The notes under the pieces: model-generated | Told to the model about the DNA's origin: nothing | The model's input: only the letters and a program-made list of their open reading frames with translations | Databases searched by the model: none | In this document: piece by piece, positions 39,078-50,258 of the stretch | Layout of the letters: every line of letters begins with the position of its first letter | Numbering within the stretch: position 1 is the stretch's first letter | Position numbers and translations under genes: made by a program | Source: Tricholoma matsutake | Lineage: Eukaryota; Basidiomycota; Agaricomycetes; Agaricales; Tricholomataceae | Direction of reading: 5' to 3' | Assembly: GCA_026075535.2 (NCBI GenBank) | Contig: AP026542.1 | Coordinates: 7,874,001-7,938,000 of the forward strand | Length of the DNA: 64,000 bases

Positions 39078-42000
39078 AGTCTTCACTTACTGTCCATTCA
39101 TGGCCATCGTTCTTTTCTGTGGGTAGGTTCACGTACTTCCTGCTGATGCCGTCTGCGACTGGATTCAGGCGTCCTGGTCTGTGTCGTACATCTATAATCT
39201 GGTGTGCTAGTACTCCATCCCTCCATCGAGTGTGTGTGGAGTTGAGCTTGTCATTCAGTAAGTGGTCCCTGAGTGCCTGACAGTCAGTCTCTAGTTCAAC
39301 TGGGTAGCCCCATATAAGATCAGAGAATTTGTCTAGGGAGAATTTCAGTGCAGCAAATTCTAGTAAATATGGTTTGTACTTCTCTTCAGATTCTGATGTT
39401 CGTTTGCTGCTGAATGCAACTGGATGCATGTGTGTGACCTCTTTGCCATTGGGCAGGACTGCAGTGTGTCATTGTGAAAGCATGCCTGCAAAACCATACT
39501 TACAACCATCTGTAGTGATGACAAATGGTGTGCCATCGAACTTCGGTCCTTTCAATACTGGTTCATTGGTTAAGGCAATTTTTAGTCCCAGGAAGGCCTT
39601 CTCATGTTCCTCTTTCCATGAGCCAACTAGCGAGTGTCCTTTCATGGCACGTCAGTAGGCTGCCTTTCCTTTCCCCTTGGGCAAGTCAAGGCTTCTGGCC
39701 AAGTCTGTGAGTGGTTGGGCTAATGCTGCATATCCTTTGATCAGCGACCTAAAGTAGCCTGTTAGTCCTGTAAACGCGGCTAGGTTTTGCAGATCGGTTG
39801 GTTGTTTCCAGTCCACAATAGCTGTCAGTTTTGTCAGATCTGGTTTTATGCCTGTTGGTCCCACCCTTGCTCCAGCAAAGACGGCCTCAGTCATGAAGAA
39901 GCTTGACTTGGCTGCTGATAAAGAGAGCCCTTTCTCCCTTACTCTGGTTAGTAGTGTTCGGATGTTAGCTAGTGTTTTTGTGAAGTCATCCCCAGCCATT
40001 CCTCCATCATCGACGAACAGTTCAAACAGTATGCCTACAAGATCACCTAGTGCTTGGGCTGTCATCTCTGCAAAAGTGGAGGGCGCACCTGTTAGTCCAA
40101 AGGGCATGCGCTTGTAACAGAAGTATCCTCGTCCTTCAACATAGAAGCATACGTATGGCTGGTCTTCTGGTCCAATTTCACAAGCATAGAACCCTGCTGT
40201 GAAGTCAAATGTGTTTATCCACCGGTGTCCACTCAGATGCTGTTGTTTGGCCCGTATGTCTCCTTGGGGCATTGGGGGTACTTTCGTCACTTTGTTCAGT
40301 TCGGCGAAGTCTTGACACACTCGCCACTTGGTCTGCGTCTCCACTTGTGCTGTGTCATGCTGCTCAAAATCTCGGGGGGGGAGGTCTTTGAAGCTGATGG
40401 GATCCCAGCCATGACACATTCATTGTTGACTCGGTGCTGTAGTTCCTCGATAGTTAGTCCATTACCTTCATGCACCTTCTTTGCTAGAGTGGTTGCGCCA
40501 CAACATTTGACATCATTATGGTCGATTGGAGCAATTATACCCGCCTCCAGCATCTTGTCAAGCACGCCATTGAAATATTCCTTTTGAGGCCCACTGAGTG
40601 GTCGTTGATTCACCTTTGTTTTGAATACTGTGCCTTCGGGCACATTCAGCTTGTGTGTTGCTCCTGCTACTACTGTTACCTCGCTCATGGACAGTGCAAA
40701 GCAGTCAGCAAACTCGCGAAGTAGGTTTTCAATGCTTACGCATTGCTCTTGAGTTAGATCATCGCCTATGGTGAGTTCCAACAGTACTGCATCCACGCGT
40801 TCTAATTTGAATGGGTCTGATTGTCGGGTGAACACTGCTTTGTCGAGGTTGCCTGAAAGTATTTTCTGCTCGGTGCTAGAGTCGCTGTTCCGCACCTCTG
40901 TGTTGATGGTCCATATATTGTCCTTGTGGTCTGGTGTGGGATCTGGGTTGTTAGGTGTATCAGTTGGTAGTATTGCAGCAGAAGGGGATGGTTGGGAAGC
41001 TGGTTGTACTCCCTTCCGCAATGGCCTTCCTAGCCTATTGCGCTTTGCTGTTCCTCTGTCTGTTTGAGTCTTCTTCCCTTTCAAGCCATTTGCTTCCCGC
41101 CACTTGGTTCGTTCTTCTTGCGTGCGTCTCTTGTTTCCTTCCTGGGTAAGTGGATGTTGGATTTTTGGTATTTCTTGTCCTTTTGCAATTTCCCCTTCCT
41201 GTTCCTCGTTGTCCAGGGGGTGTTCCCCATGTTCTGCTTGCTCAATTGCTGTCTCATCAATGGGTTCCTTGATACTATTATCATGTTGGTAGACTTGCCT
41301 TGAGGGGGATGCACAGTAATCCCCCTTCAAGTTTGTGCACTGGTTGATGTTTAAATCCTGACTGGTCGGGAGTGTTGTTTCTGTGCTCTTTCTGCATGGG
41401 TATTGGTTCCGTAGAACTACCCAATCACCGTCCTTGGGGATTTTCACAATATCTGTGTCGTAGTCATGGATTGCTTTGAACTTCTTTAGCAATGGTTTCC
41501 CGAACAGTGCTAGCCAAGCCCCTTTGCTGTCGAAGACCTCAAAGGTGTCCCCCCGTGTGATATTGCCAACGGTAACCTCACCGTTCCAAATGCCAGCTGA
41601 GGGTACCAGCCGGCCATCTGCCATTCGTAGGATATGGTTGGATTTGTCCAGAGGTTTGAGGCGGTGCTCAGATTTCTGGTATACTGATAGGTCGACTGCG
41701 TTCACCATCGCACCATCATCGAATGTACTCTTGATTCTTACGATCTCTCCCTGTGGACCATGCAATTCGATTGTGTGTAGGAACGGTTGGCTGTTCCTTT
41801 GCTCGTCTTCGCTCTCCACGCCATACAGGTCAACAATGATGGATTGTGCCTTGGCTAGATACATGTTGGTGTCTGGGATAACCACTACTGATGCTGGTAA
41901 AGCTCCCTCCTCACTACCTAAGGTACACCTTGCGATAGACGGCATTTCCTCGTCCTTGGATGATGCCTTGCTACATCCAAGGACTGCTGCGCTATTATGG

Positions 42001-42119
42001 TACTCGGTCTGGGTCGTCAGTGGAACCTCCTGTTCTACGCCGAGGACCCTGGTCCTTTTCCCTGCTCTGCCAGGAAGTCCGTGATGACCTGTTGATTGTA
42101 TTCCTCCTTCGTGACCCAC
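39078..42119 (-). pseudogene. Gypsy copy 1 pol, truncated, frameshifted
   Basis: Protease (FDDGAMVNA), then RT in two frames (frameshift near 40407), with in-frame TGA at 39652-39654 and 39469-39471, ending in the RNase H region (HPVAFSSKRTS) at the LINE-F junction. All defects are identical to copy 2. Confidence 0.85.
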
Positions 42120-43600
42120 GGGTTGGTAGCGACATAATTGACGTTCCTTGTTGTGGTTGGTGGACAGCTACGCTTGATCGTTGCTGCGATCGATCTCCAG
42201 CGTCCTTCGAAGGCCGGTACTTGATTGGGACTGTCGCAGTTGGGGCTCATGTGCCCGATCATGCCGCATTTCCAACATTCTCCCAATGCGACGGGAGCCG
42301 TTCCAGGTGAGAGGGGGTACAGACGTAGCTCGCTTACTAACTGTCCCGGGTAGTCGTTGTCCCATTGCGCGATCTGCGCATTATATGCTGCTCGTCCGGC
42401 AGGGGTGTTCGGGTGGATGGGGAGCGCTAGCCGTACAACGTCTGCCATGTGTTCCCTGGGGAGTCTGTTCTGTCGGTATGGGGGCTGGTTTTGTGTATTT
42501 GGGCTGGTGGCATTTGCGAATGGATTGTTTGTGCTGAACGTTGGGGTTGGGGAGCGGTTCTGTTGTGTCTGTGGGGTTTGGTTTCGGAGTGTGGGGAATC
42601 TTGGCGTTGGGGAGGGTGTACCTATGGTGAACCTTTGGAATGAGCTGGTGAGGTCTCTTGTCGTCGCGCTGCGTGCATCCTGTAGCTTCTTCAGCTCTTC
42701 GCGAACGTGTCGTGCCTCCCTTTCCTCCCCCCGTGCCTCATCGATCTGGGAAAGTGTTGCTGTGCGGACGGCCTTGCAGAACATTGCCCAGTCGGTATGC
42801 CCCGAACCCGTTACCTTCTGTAGAATCCTGGGCATTTTCTTTCGAACGGCGCCAATCAGGAGACCATTTGTGTCGGGGATTGCTGCTGCCAAGCATTCTA
42901 CCTTGTCCACCCATACTACGTGCGCGAACTCTTTGACTCCTTTCACCTTTACTCGTTTCCTGACTTCTTCTTCTGTGATCGTCGTTCGTTCCAACACAGC
43001 TTGCTTCTCCTCGACTGTTTTCACGGTGGGTGGTTTGGTTGGCCATTTCTTTGTGAACGAAGCTACTAGATGTTCCCAGGTGTCGTTGTCCCACGAGCTC
43101 AGACTGTCCCACCATTGATTGGCAATGGAGCCCGCCTTCAAGTTGAGCTCAAACGTTCAAAGTTTCTGAGCGTCGGAGACGTTGGTCTTAAGTGAGAATT
43201 GGCGCTCGATGGCGTTGATGAAGTCCTGGGGGTTTTCGTCCTCGTGTTCGTCATCGCCCCAGAACAGTTTTGTGTTGTCTGACATGGTGTCTTCGTCATC
43301 GGAAGAGGTAGGTGTGGTGGGTGCTGAAAACTGTGGGGTGGGAGGCGGTACGGCTGGTGGGGATCGGGGGCTGGTTGAGATGGGGCTGATGGAGATGTCG
43401 GATACTGATGGAAGGGTGAAGGAGGATGTTGCTGAGGACTGGGCTGTGGTCTTGGGTGTGGTAGATGGTAGGAATCTACCCTTGTCGTCTCGTTGTGTGG
43501 TTCTCACCAGTGTAGCGGGTGTGAGGCTGGTGCATGGTAGATAGATCAGATGAACGATTAGACAGGTACTCGGGAAGCTGTGGCCGAGATAAGCAGGCAA
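42035..43600 (-). pseudogene. Gypsy copy 1 gag with in-frame TGA
   Basis: Same as copy 2 gag: N-terminal part to AQKL, TGA at 43157-43159, then TFELNLKAGS... to the zinc knuckle CWKCGMIGHMSPNC and the TAG at 42035-42037. The shift heptamer (TTTTCCC on the + strand) is at 42056-42062. Confidence 0.85.
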
Positions 43601-43957
43601 ACCGAGACTGAGCAGAGAACTGAGCTGAAACTGAGTGGACCAAAAGCCAAAACAGATGAAGAACGAGTTGACAGATGGCAGATGCCCCGAGATTACAAGT
43701 AGAGTAGCCGAGTAGGAATCTCGCTGTTGTCACCAGATGGAGCCGTGTGGTCTCTCAGGGTCTCGTCTACTACTAGACAAGATGGTTCGGACAGGGCTCG
43801 CGTCTACTACTAGACGCGAGTTGGAAAGGACGCGGACAAGCAAAGATTCTTTCTGTCTACAACAAGCGCGTGTCTGTCTACGAGGTCACGTGACCGCTAA
43901 GGGAGATGCCGGACTCTGGCTGTGGGCTCTGCTGCGGGGGCTGCCACCACAGCTACA

Positions 43958-44829
43958 ACGTATGGTGTCAGATGGCCTGGGAATTATTCACAGCCACATG
44001 GCGATTGTCTGAGATGATGTCGGCAGAACTGGCAGCTGCCGCGTTACCTCTCGATCTCACGTCTCTGGCAGCCTTTCGAGCTTCCTATGCGGCGATGCTA
44101 GCAGCTCAATCAGAGCCTCAATCTGGGGAACCCTTGTCCCCAGCACATCGCCGTCGTCCTCGAGGTCCTCGAGCACAGCAGCGTCGCTACTCAAAAGGGG
44201 AACCACCCCTCCACATATATGCCCATCACAGGAGTGGTGGCTGCTATCGGGACAATGATGCTTAGCCATTACCCTACACCTTCTCCCCGCTGTGGGGGGG
44301 ATGTTGTCATCAAGCGCGTGCCAGTGGTGGCACTTGCTCGAGGGGGGCCTGGGCCCCCTGCCTACGGTAGTTCCGGTGAGTAACCAGGTGAATAACCAGC
44401 TACCTCATTGTCATCACTCGTGCGCAGGCACAGTGATGGTCCACCTCATTTGCCTGGGGTGGTCAATCCTTGTTGGCTGGGAACATGCGGACAGTTATTC
44501 CTCCCGCAAGGGGGGATTTACAGTGAATTAACATGGCCGCGCCTGATCTGACTTCGGTTGGATATGTGGCTGGGGGACCGTTCCACACTAGCTGACGACC
44601 TAATGGCTAGCTTCGGGAGGGGGGCTCCCCCTCCAGATTATTGCCTTTCCTGGCTGAGAGGCCAACGTCTGTGGCACTGCCCGCCTAAAGTGGCTAAAAC
44701 GGGGACCTGGGTGGGAGATGGGCGAGGGGAACGCGTAGATAGAGTAGTACCCAAGTTTGCACCCCGCTCTGCGGACTGCGTTCAAGCCCCGTGTTATAAA
44801 TTTTTGACCCAAAAAAAAAAAAAAAAAAA
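43958..44829 (+). mobile_element. X9: 3' part of an X element next to gypsy copy 1
   Basis: Starts inside the X ORF at the LTR edge (codons for the Trp-rich block: VWCQMAWELFTATW), then the normal C-terminus, 3' UTR, tail and poly(A) 44811-44829. The 5' part is missing, so gypsy copy 1 probably landed in, or recombined with, this X copy. Confidence 0.85.
43960..44265 (+). pseudogene. X9 ORF remnant, C-terminal ~100 codons
   Basis: Reads QMAWELFTATWRLSEMMSAEL, PLDLTSLAAFRASYAA and HRRRPRGPRAQQRRY, then lacks the usual stop and runs on to 44265. The position equivalent to the post-stop hairpin still holds AGGGG-AACCA-CCCCT with a sequence of its own. Confidence 0.75.
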
Positions 44830-46189
44830 GAACAGCTGCACGTTGCTCGGACAATACTAATTTTAAGGGCACTTTATTCTGCGGGTATCGTCCTAGTCTG
44901 TGGCGAAAACTTATGAGGAGGATGGGGCATACCTGGTATGTTCCCTGCTCATATCCATGTTTTGTTTGTTTATTGACTGTTCTCTCTCTCTCTTTCTAGG
45001 TCTACGTGTGTCAAAGGTATCAGACTTGGTATGCTCCCTGCTCATATCCATGTTTTGTTTGTTTATTGACTCTTCTCACTCTCTCTCTCTCTCTCTTTCT
45101 AGGTCTATGTGCATCAAAGGTATGTAAGACGACATCGTCTCAGGGTCGAGGCACATTCCCTACTCACGATCCTTGTTCTTCAACTCCTCATGTTGGGCCA
45201 GTCCCTCAGCTGTCATTCTCTCATGCAAACGACGACTGGCAGCGACAACAACTGCAGGTGTCACTTTTAACATTCTCTGCCAACTTCTCGCTCACCCTGC
45301 CTTCTGTTCACCATCCTTCACCACCAACGTCTCCCGTAAGACCCGCCCACTCCATGTTGCATCCCTCGTGCAGAGGTCATCCACACCCACGAGATGGTAG
45401 CACCAAATATTTGACTATCCGAGACCCAGCCCGCCCATGAGCAAAATGTGATACCGGAGAGAGAGGGCACATCAGACTCAGTTGTAGTTATACGTCCATC
45501 GCGCACAAATGCAGATACTGCAGAAACTCGGTGTGTATTTTCCCTTCTTGCCATCCACCCACACCCATCACTAACACCATCCACTGGTTATCTAGACAGA
45601 GCTTATGAAGCCAGGCATATTGCAACTGCAGCACCATGAGCGCGTGTCTTGGCTGGTAAATAGTGGCTGGCTAGATATAGGTTCGGCATTTGTTTTCCAT
45701 GTCCTGGCACCCTTCTCTTCAACGCTCTGTCAGCGTCATTCTGGTTCCCTGACTCTCGTTGGTTGTAACGATGTACACTTTGTTTGTCCGATGTCGCCCC
45801 TTGTAGATGTGCACATGAGTTGTTTTTGTATGTGCGACTTGCCCATGTATGTGATACTTTTTTGCGTGTTCAAGTCATCCAACTCATGTAGATATAGCTA
45901 CTACTATGATTAAGAATCATTTGCTCAAAATGTACGAAGTGTTTCACTGGCAAACATAAGATATGGGCTGCCAGTGATTAAGGTCATTCACATCCCTCGA
46001 CAATTCATTCCAGCCTTGAATATGTTTAATATGATGCCCGTGCTCTGGCTGTTCTTGGTCAACTTCTAGAGTGCCAAGATTTGCTCACGTCACGACTGAC
46101 GAGATTATGTTCCTCCCATCAAGAAACAGACCTGCTTTCCATGATCTTCTGTGCTGACTCTCTTCTTCAGTATAATGATGGGCCAACGA
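44830..46189. other. Low-repeat segment with intron-like units, possible relict host gene
   Basis: This 1.36-kb segment matches no other part of the window. It holds two similar intron-like units (44936-44999 and 45029-45102) and a third candidate intron at 45531-45595 with GTGTGT, CACTAAC and CTAG. The exon-like pieces are short (MAKTYEEDGAYL; PEREGTSDSVVVIRPSRTNADTAET) and no long spliced frame was found. After about 45700 it becomes AT-rich with no recognisable coding. It may be the remnant of a host gene or of another element. Confidence 0.45.
44936..45102 (+). repeat. Tandem duplication of an intron-like unit
   Basis: Two ~93-bp units. Each begins GTATG(T/C)(T/C)CCCTGCTCAT, continues with ATGTTTTGTTTGTTTATTGAC, a CT-rich tract and CTAG, then GTCTA(C/T)GTG..TCAAAGGTAT. 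The intron-like parts are 64 nt (44936-44999) and 74 nt (45029-45102), the size of fungal introns, with the length difference in the CT microsatellite. Confidence 0.7.
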
Positions 46190-47794
46190 CGCTCCTTGAC
46201 TTGTTACAACCACCATAAACAGTGGTAAACACTCCTGCTCGACGTTGGTAGCAACGTCGAGACTTCAATTTTGGTCTGATTTTCGATCGGATTTCGCCAT
46301 CATGAACACTCTCGGCGTCTCCAGGCTTGCCCTGATTTGCTAAGAGATCCGTCCATCCGATCCCCGGGGATGCCCCGGTCATTGTCTCTGACAGTGACTG
46401 CTATCTGTCTCGTTCTCCTGAGCTTTGAGGATCCTGACTAGGTGAGTGTTGTCTATGAAAGAGTAGTCTGGGTCCCTCTGGGGGCTTAGAGTGGGTGTGG
46501 GATGCCTGCTTCAATGCTTGCCCAAGTCGACACACTCGGTTAGTTGGGGGAGGTCTGGCTTAGAGAGGAGGGACATTATCACTGGATTGCTGGTCGTCTG
46601 GGAGGCTTCCAGCCTCCATGCTCTGTGAGTTTCTATTACTAGAGACATGCTACACTGACTACCCGTTGGAATACACCATCGTTAAAAGGGGCCGCGCGAT
46701 GGTGCCCCCTGACGGCTAGGTTTTACCTTGGTGGCCGCTTTTCACCACCAATTCTCTACCTCCAGTGCTCACTCTTCTAGGGTGTTATGACCCGGGTTCA
46801 ATCTTCTCCCACCAGGCAGCAGGGTATGCAGCCTGCTTGCCCCCTCGGAGCATTTGGAGGCTGTATCAGGTGGATCCGGAACTGAGATAAAGGACCATCT
46901 GTTATCGATGCCACGCTACGTATCTTGATTTCTACCATCACCTACTAGTGCTAACCTACTCTCTATGCCTAAACAGTGAACCAGAGCCCAACCACCACGC
47001 TGGGGTCTACACAACCCCTCCCTGATTATGGGCGACATCTATGACAATGACGTCCAAGACTACGACACCTGGTACGATCGAGATGATCCGGATGTAGCTA
47101 CTGCCCTACAGGCAGTTAGAGATCTATGGGCTGGAGAAGACCTCTCCAACCCTGAGGATGACAAGGACTCTCTTGCTATGCAAGAGGCCCTCAACTACGC
47201 TGAGAGCAGCCCCAAGCTAGCCTCGAGGCAAACGATAGACCGTGTGCTGTGGGCACAGGACGTCCATGTTGCACATAAACAATGGACTCGCAGTCTCGAA
47301 CGTGAGGACATGTATACACAGGAGCTCGGCATGGCCAAGCTCTTCTATCCAGAGGCATCCCCTGCCCCGTTACCGCCTTTGCCCCCCATCCCTGAGTTGG
47401 TGGAGGACGAAGTGCTGCTATCTATGAGAGGTTGGAAATCGAAGCCACCTCTCATGCCATGCTACACCAACTCGACGTGATGACCATGTTTGTTGGTACC
47501 ATCCGTACGTCTGCCGTTCCCCTTGCAGAGAGGAACGCATAGCACCAAATGGCCTGGGAGTTATTCATGACCACCTGGCGACTGTCTGAGCCGATGTCGG
47601 TGGAACTAGCAGCTGCTCCGACACCTCTGGATCTTACATCTCCAGCAGCCTTCCGGGCTTCCTATGGGGCGATGCACACTGCTCGATCAAAGCCTCAATC
47701 TGGGGAACCCTTGTCCCCAGCACGGCGCCGTTGTCCTCGAGGTCCTCGAGGACAGCAGTGCCGCAACTAGTGCAGGGGCCTATCCCCCTCTACA
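46190..47794 (+). mobile_element. X10: X element lacking its 3' end
   Basis: Begins with the X 5' end CGCTCCTTGACTTGTTAC at 46190, has the whole 5' UTR and a decayed ORF, and is cut right after the post-stop hairpin by the poly(T) of X8 at 47795. No target duplication can be tested because the 3' end is gone. Confidence 0.85.
46965..47770 (+). pseudogene. X10 ORF with early stop and frameshift
   Basis: Start ATG at 46965, but the fifth codon is TGA (46977-46979; CGA in other copies). From MGDIYDND the frame is readable to LVEDEVLLS; an indel near 47420 shifts it, a TAG follows near 47540, and MAWELFMTTWRL to the basic tail returns in another frame. Confidence 0.8.
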
Positions 47795-48335
47795 TTTTTT
47801 TTTTTTTTTTTTGGGTCAACAATTTATAACGCGGGGCTTGATCGCAGTCCGCGGAGCAGGATACAAACTTGGGTACTACTATAACTATGCTTCCCCTCAC
47901 CCATATCCTACCCAGGTCCTCGTTTTAGCCACTTTAGGCAGGCAGTGCCACAGACGTTGGCCTCTCAGCCAGGAAAGGCAATAATCTGGAGGGGGAGACC
48001 CCCTCCCGAAGCTAGCCATTAGATCACCTGCTGGTGCGAACTGGTCCCCCAGCCACATATCCAACCGAAGTCAGATCAGGCACGGCCGTGTGAATTCACT
48101 GTAAATCCCCCCTTGCGGGAGGAATAACCGTCCGCATACTCCCAGCCAATGAGGATTGACCACCCCAGACAAATGAGGTGGACCATCACCGTGTAATGCA
48201 CGCATGACAGTAATGTGGCAGCTGGTTGTTCACCTGGTTATTCACCGGAACCGTTGTAGGCAGGGGGCCAAGGCCCCCCTCGAGCAAATGCGCTGCAAGC
48301 ACATGCACTCGATAACAGTTTCCCCCCCGCAGCGG
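47795..48335 (-). mobile_element. X8: 3' UTR piece of an X element next to gypsy copy 2
   Basis: Poly(T) 47795-47812, then the X tail and about 520 bp of 3' UTR on the minus strand, broken at the gypsy LTR start (TGTAGC at 48336). The rest of this X copy was not found on the other side of gypsy copy 2. Confidence 0.8.
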
Positions 48336-48555
48336 TGTAGCCATGGTGGCAGCCCCCGCAGCAGAGCCCACAGCCAGAGTCCGGCATCTCCCTTAGCGGT
48401 CACGTGACCTCGTAGACAGACACGCGCTTGTTGTAGACAGAAAGAATCTTTGCTTGTCCGCGTCCTTTCCAACTCGCGTCTAGTAGTAGACGCGAGCCCT
48501 GTCCGAACCATCTTGTCTAGTAGTAGACGAGACCCTGAGAGACCACACGGCTCCA
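48336..48555 (+). repeat. Presumed 5' LTR of gypsy copy 2 (partner in copy 1: 43738-43957)
   Basis: Starts TGTAGC exactly where homology between the two gypsy copies begins, and ends CCA two bases before TGGTGACAACAGCGAG, a candidate primer-binding site at 48558. It contains the 12-bp palindrome GGTCACGTGACC (48399-48410) with a CACGTG core, and two inverted repeats around GTCTAGTAGTAGAC (about 48476-48496 and 48511-48531). The LTR call rests on the edge and the PBS only, because no second LTR was found. Confidence 0.55.
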
Positions 48556-48557
48556 TC

Positions 48558-48580
48558 TGGTGACAACAGCGAGATTCCTA
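48558..48580 (+). promoter_or_regulatory. Candidate primer-binding site of gypsy
   Basis: TGGTGACAACAGCGAG begins with the TGG expected opposite a tRNA CCA end and lies two bases after the presumed LTR. Which tRNA would pair was not determined. Confidence 0.5.
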
Positions 48581-48692
48581 CTCGGCTACTCTACTTGTAA
48601 TCTCGGGGCATCTGCCATCTGTCAACTCGTTCTTCATCTGTTTTGGCTTTTGGTCCACTCAGTTTCAGCTCAGTTCTCTGCTCAGTCTCGGT

Positions 48693-50258
48693 TTGCCTGC
48701 TTATCTCGGCCACAGCTTCCCGAGTACCTGTCTAATCGTTCATCTGATCTATCTACCATGCACCAGCCTCACACCCGCTACACTGGTGAGAACCACACAA
48801 CGAGACGACAAGGGTAGATTCCTACCATCTACCACACCCAAGACCACAGCCCAGTCCTCAGCAACATCCTCCTTCACCCTTCCATCAGTATCCGACATCT
48901 CCATCAGCCCCATCTCAACCAGCCCCCGATCCCCACCAGCCGTACCGCCTCCCACCCCACAGTTTTCAGCACCCACCACACCTACCTCTTCCGATGACGA
49001 AGACACCATGTCAGACAACACAAAACTGTTCTGGGGCGATGACGAACACGAGGACGAAAACCCCCAGGACTTCATCAACGCCATCGAGCGCCAATTCTCA
49101 CTTAAGACCAACGTCTCCGACGCTCAGAAACTTTGAACGTTTGAGCTCAACTTGAAGGCGGGCTCCATTGCCAATCAATGGTGGGACAGTCTGAGCTCGT
49201 GGGACAACGACACCTGGGAACATCTAGTAGCTTCGTTCACAAAGAAATGGCCAACCAAACCACCCACCGTGAAAACAGTCGAGGAGAAGCAAGCTGTGTT
49301 GGAACGAACGACGATCACAGAAGAAGAAGTCAGGAAACGAGTAAAGGTGAAAGGAGTCAAAGAGTTCGCGCACGTAGTATGGGTGGACAAGGTAGAATGC
49401 TTGGCAGCAGCAATCCCCGACACAAATGGTCTCCTGATTGGCGCCGTTCGAAAGAAAATGCCCAGGATTCTACAGAAGGTAACGGGTTCGGGGCATACCG
49501 ACTGGGCAATGTTCTGCAAGGCCGTCCGCACAGCAACACTTTCCCAGATCGATGAGGCACGGGGGGAGGAAAGGGAGGCACGACACGTTCGCGAAGAGCT
49601 GAAGAAGCTACAGGATGCACGCAGCGCGACGACAAGAGACCTCACCAGCTCATTCCAAAGGTTCACCATAGGTACACCCTCCCCAACGCCAAGATTCCCC
49701 ACACTCCGAAACCAAACCCCACAGACACAACAGAACCGCTCCCCAACCCCAACGTTCAGCACAAACAATCCATTCGCAAATGCCACCAGCCCAAATACAC
49801 AAAACCAGCCCCCATACCGACAGAACAGACTCCCCAGGGAACACATGGCAGACGTTGTACGGCTAGCGCTCCCCATCCACCCGAACACCCCTGCCGGACG
49901 AGCAGCATATAATGCGCAGATCGCGCAATGGGACAACGACTACCCGGGACAGTTAGTAAGCGAGCTACGTCTGTACCCCCTCTCACCTGGAACGGCTCCC
50001 GTCGCATTGGGAGAATGTTGGAAATGCGGCATGATCGGGCACATGAGCCCCAACTGCGACAGTCCCAATCAAGTACCGGCCTTCGAAGGACGCTGGAGAT
50101 CGATCGCAGCAACGATCAAGCGTAGCTGTCCACCAACCACAACAAGGAACGTCAATTATGTCGCTACCAACCCGTGGGTCACGAAGGAGGAATACAATCA
50201 ACAGGTCATCACGGACTTCCTGGCAGAGCAGGGAAAAGGACCAGGGTCCTCGGCGTAG
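48693..50258 (+). pseudogene. Gypsy copy 2 gag, interrupted by TGA at 49134
   Basis: Gag forms the particle and binds the RNA. The frame is open from 48693 (another possible start is the ATG at 49008, MSDNTKLFWGDDEHEDENP), stops at TGA 49134-49136 after NAIERQFSLKTNVSDAQKL, and continues in the same frame with TFELNLKAGSIANQWWDSL, a typical Ty3/gypsy capsid stretch. A zinc knuckle CWKCGMIGHMSPNC (CX2CX4HX4C) lies near the end, before TAG 50256-50258. One codon change separates this from an open gag; readthrough is another possibility. Confidence 0.85.

Larger units (their letters stand above)
39078..43957 (-). mobile_element. Gypsy copy 1: Ty3/gypsy element, 5' 4.9 kb, inverted relative to copy 2
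   Basis: Minus-strand copy matching 48336-53215 base for base without indels (position here = 92293 minus position in copy 2). It contains the presumed 5' LTR (43738-43957), leader, gag, protease, RT and part of RNase H, and ends at 39078 where LINE-F begins. Three differences from copy 2 were noticed: two at the start of the LTR and one at 39317 (Leu instead of Pro). The integrase part is not in the window. Confidence 0.92.

Noticed and set aside
42357..43118. 253-aa open frame opposite gypsy gag (also 49175-49936)
   Set aside because: A shadow of gag on the other strand; low-complexity composition and no motif.
48470..48535. CRISPR-like repeats around GTCTAGTAGTAGAC
   Set aside because: Only two palindromic repeats, no regular spacers, and they sit in a retrotransposon LTR of a eukaryotic genome.
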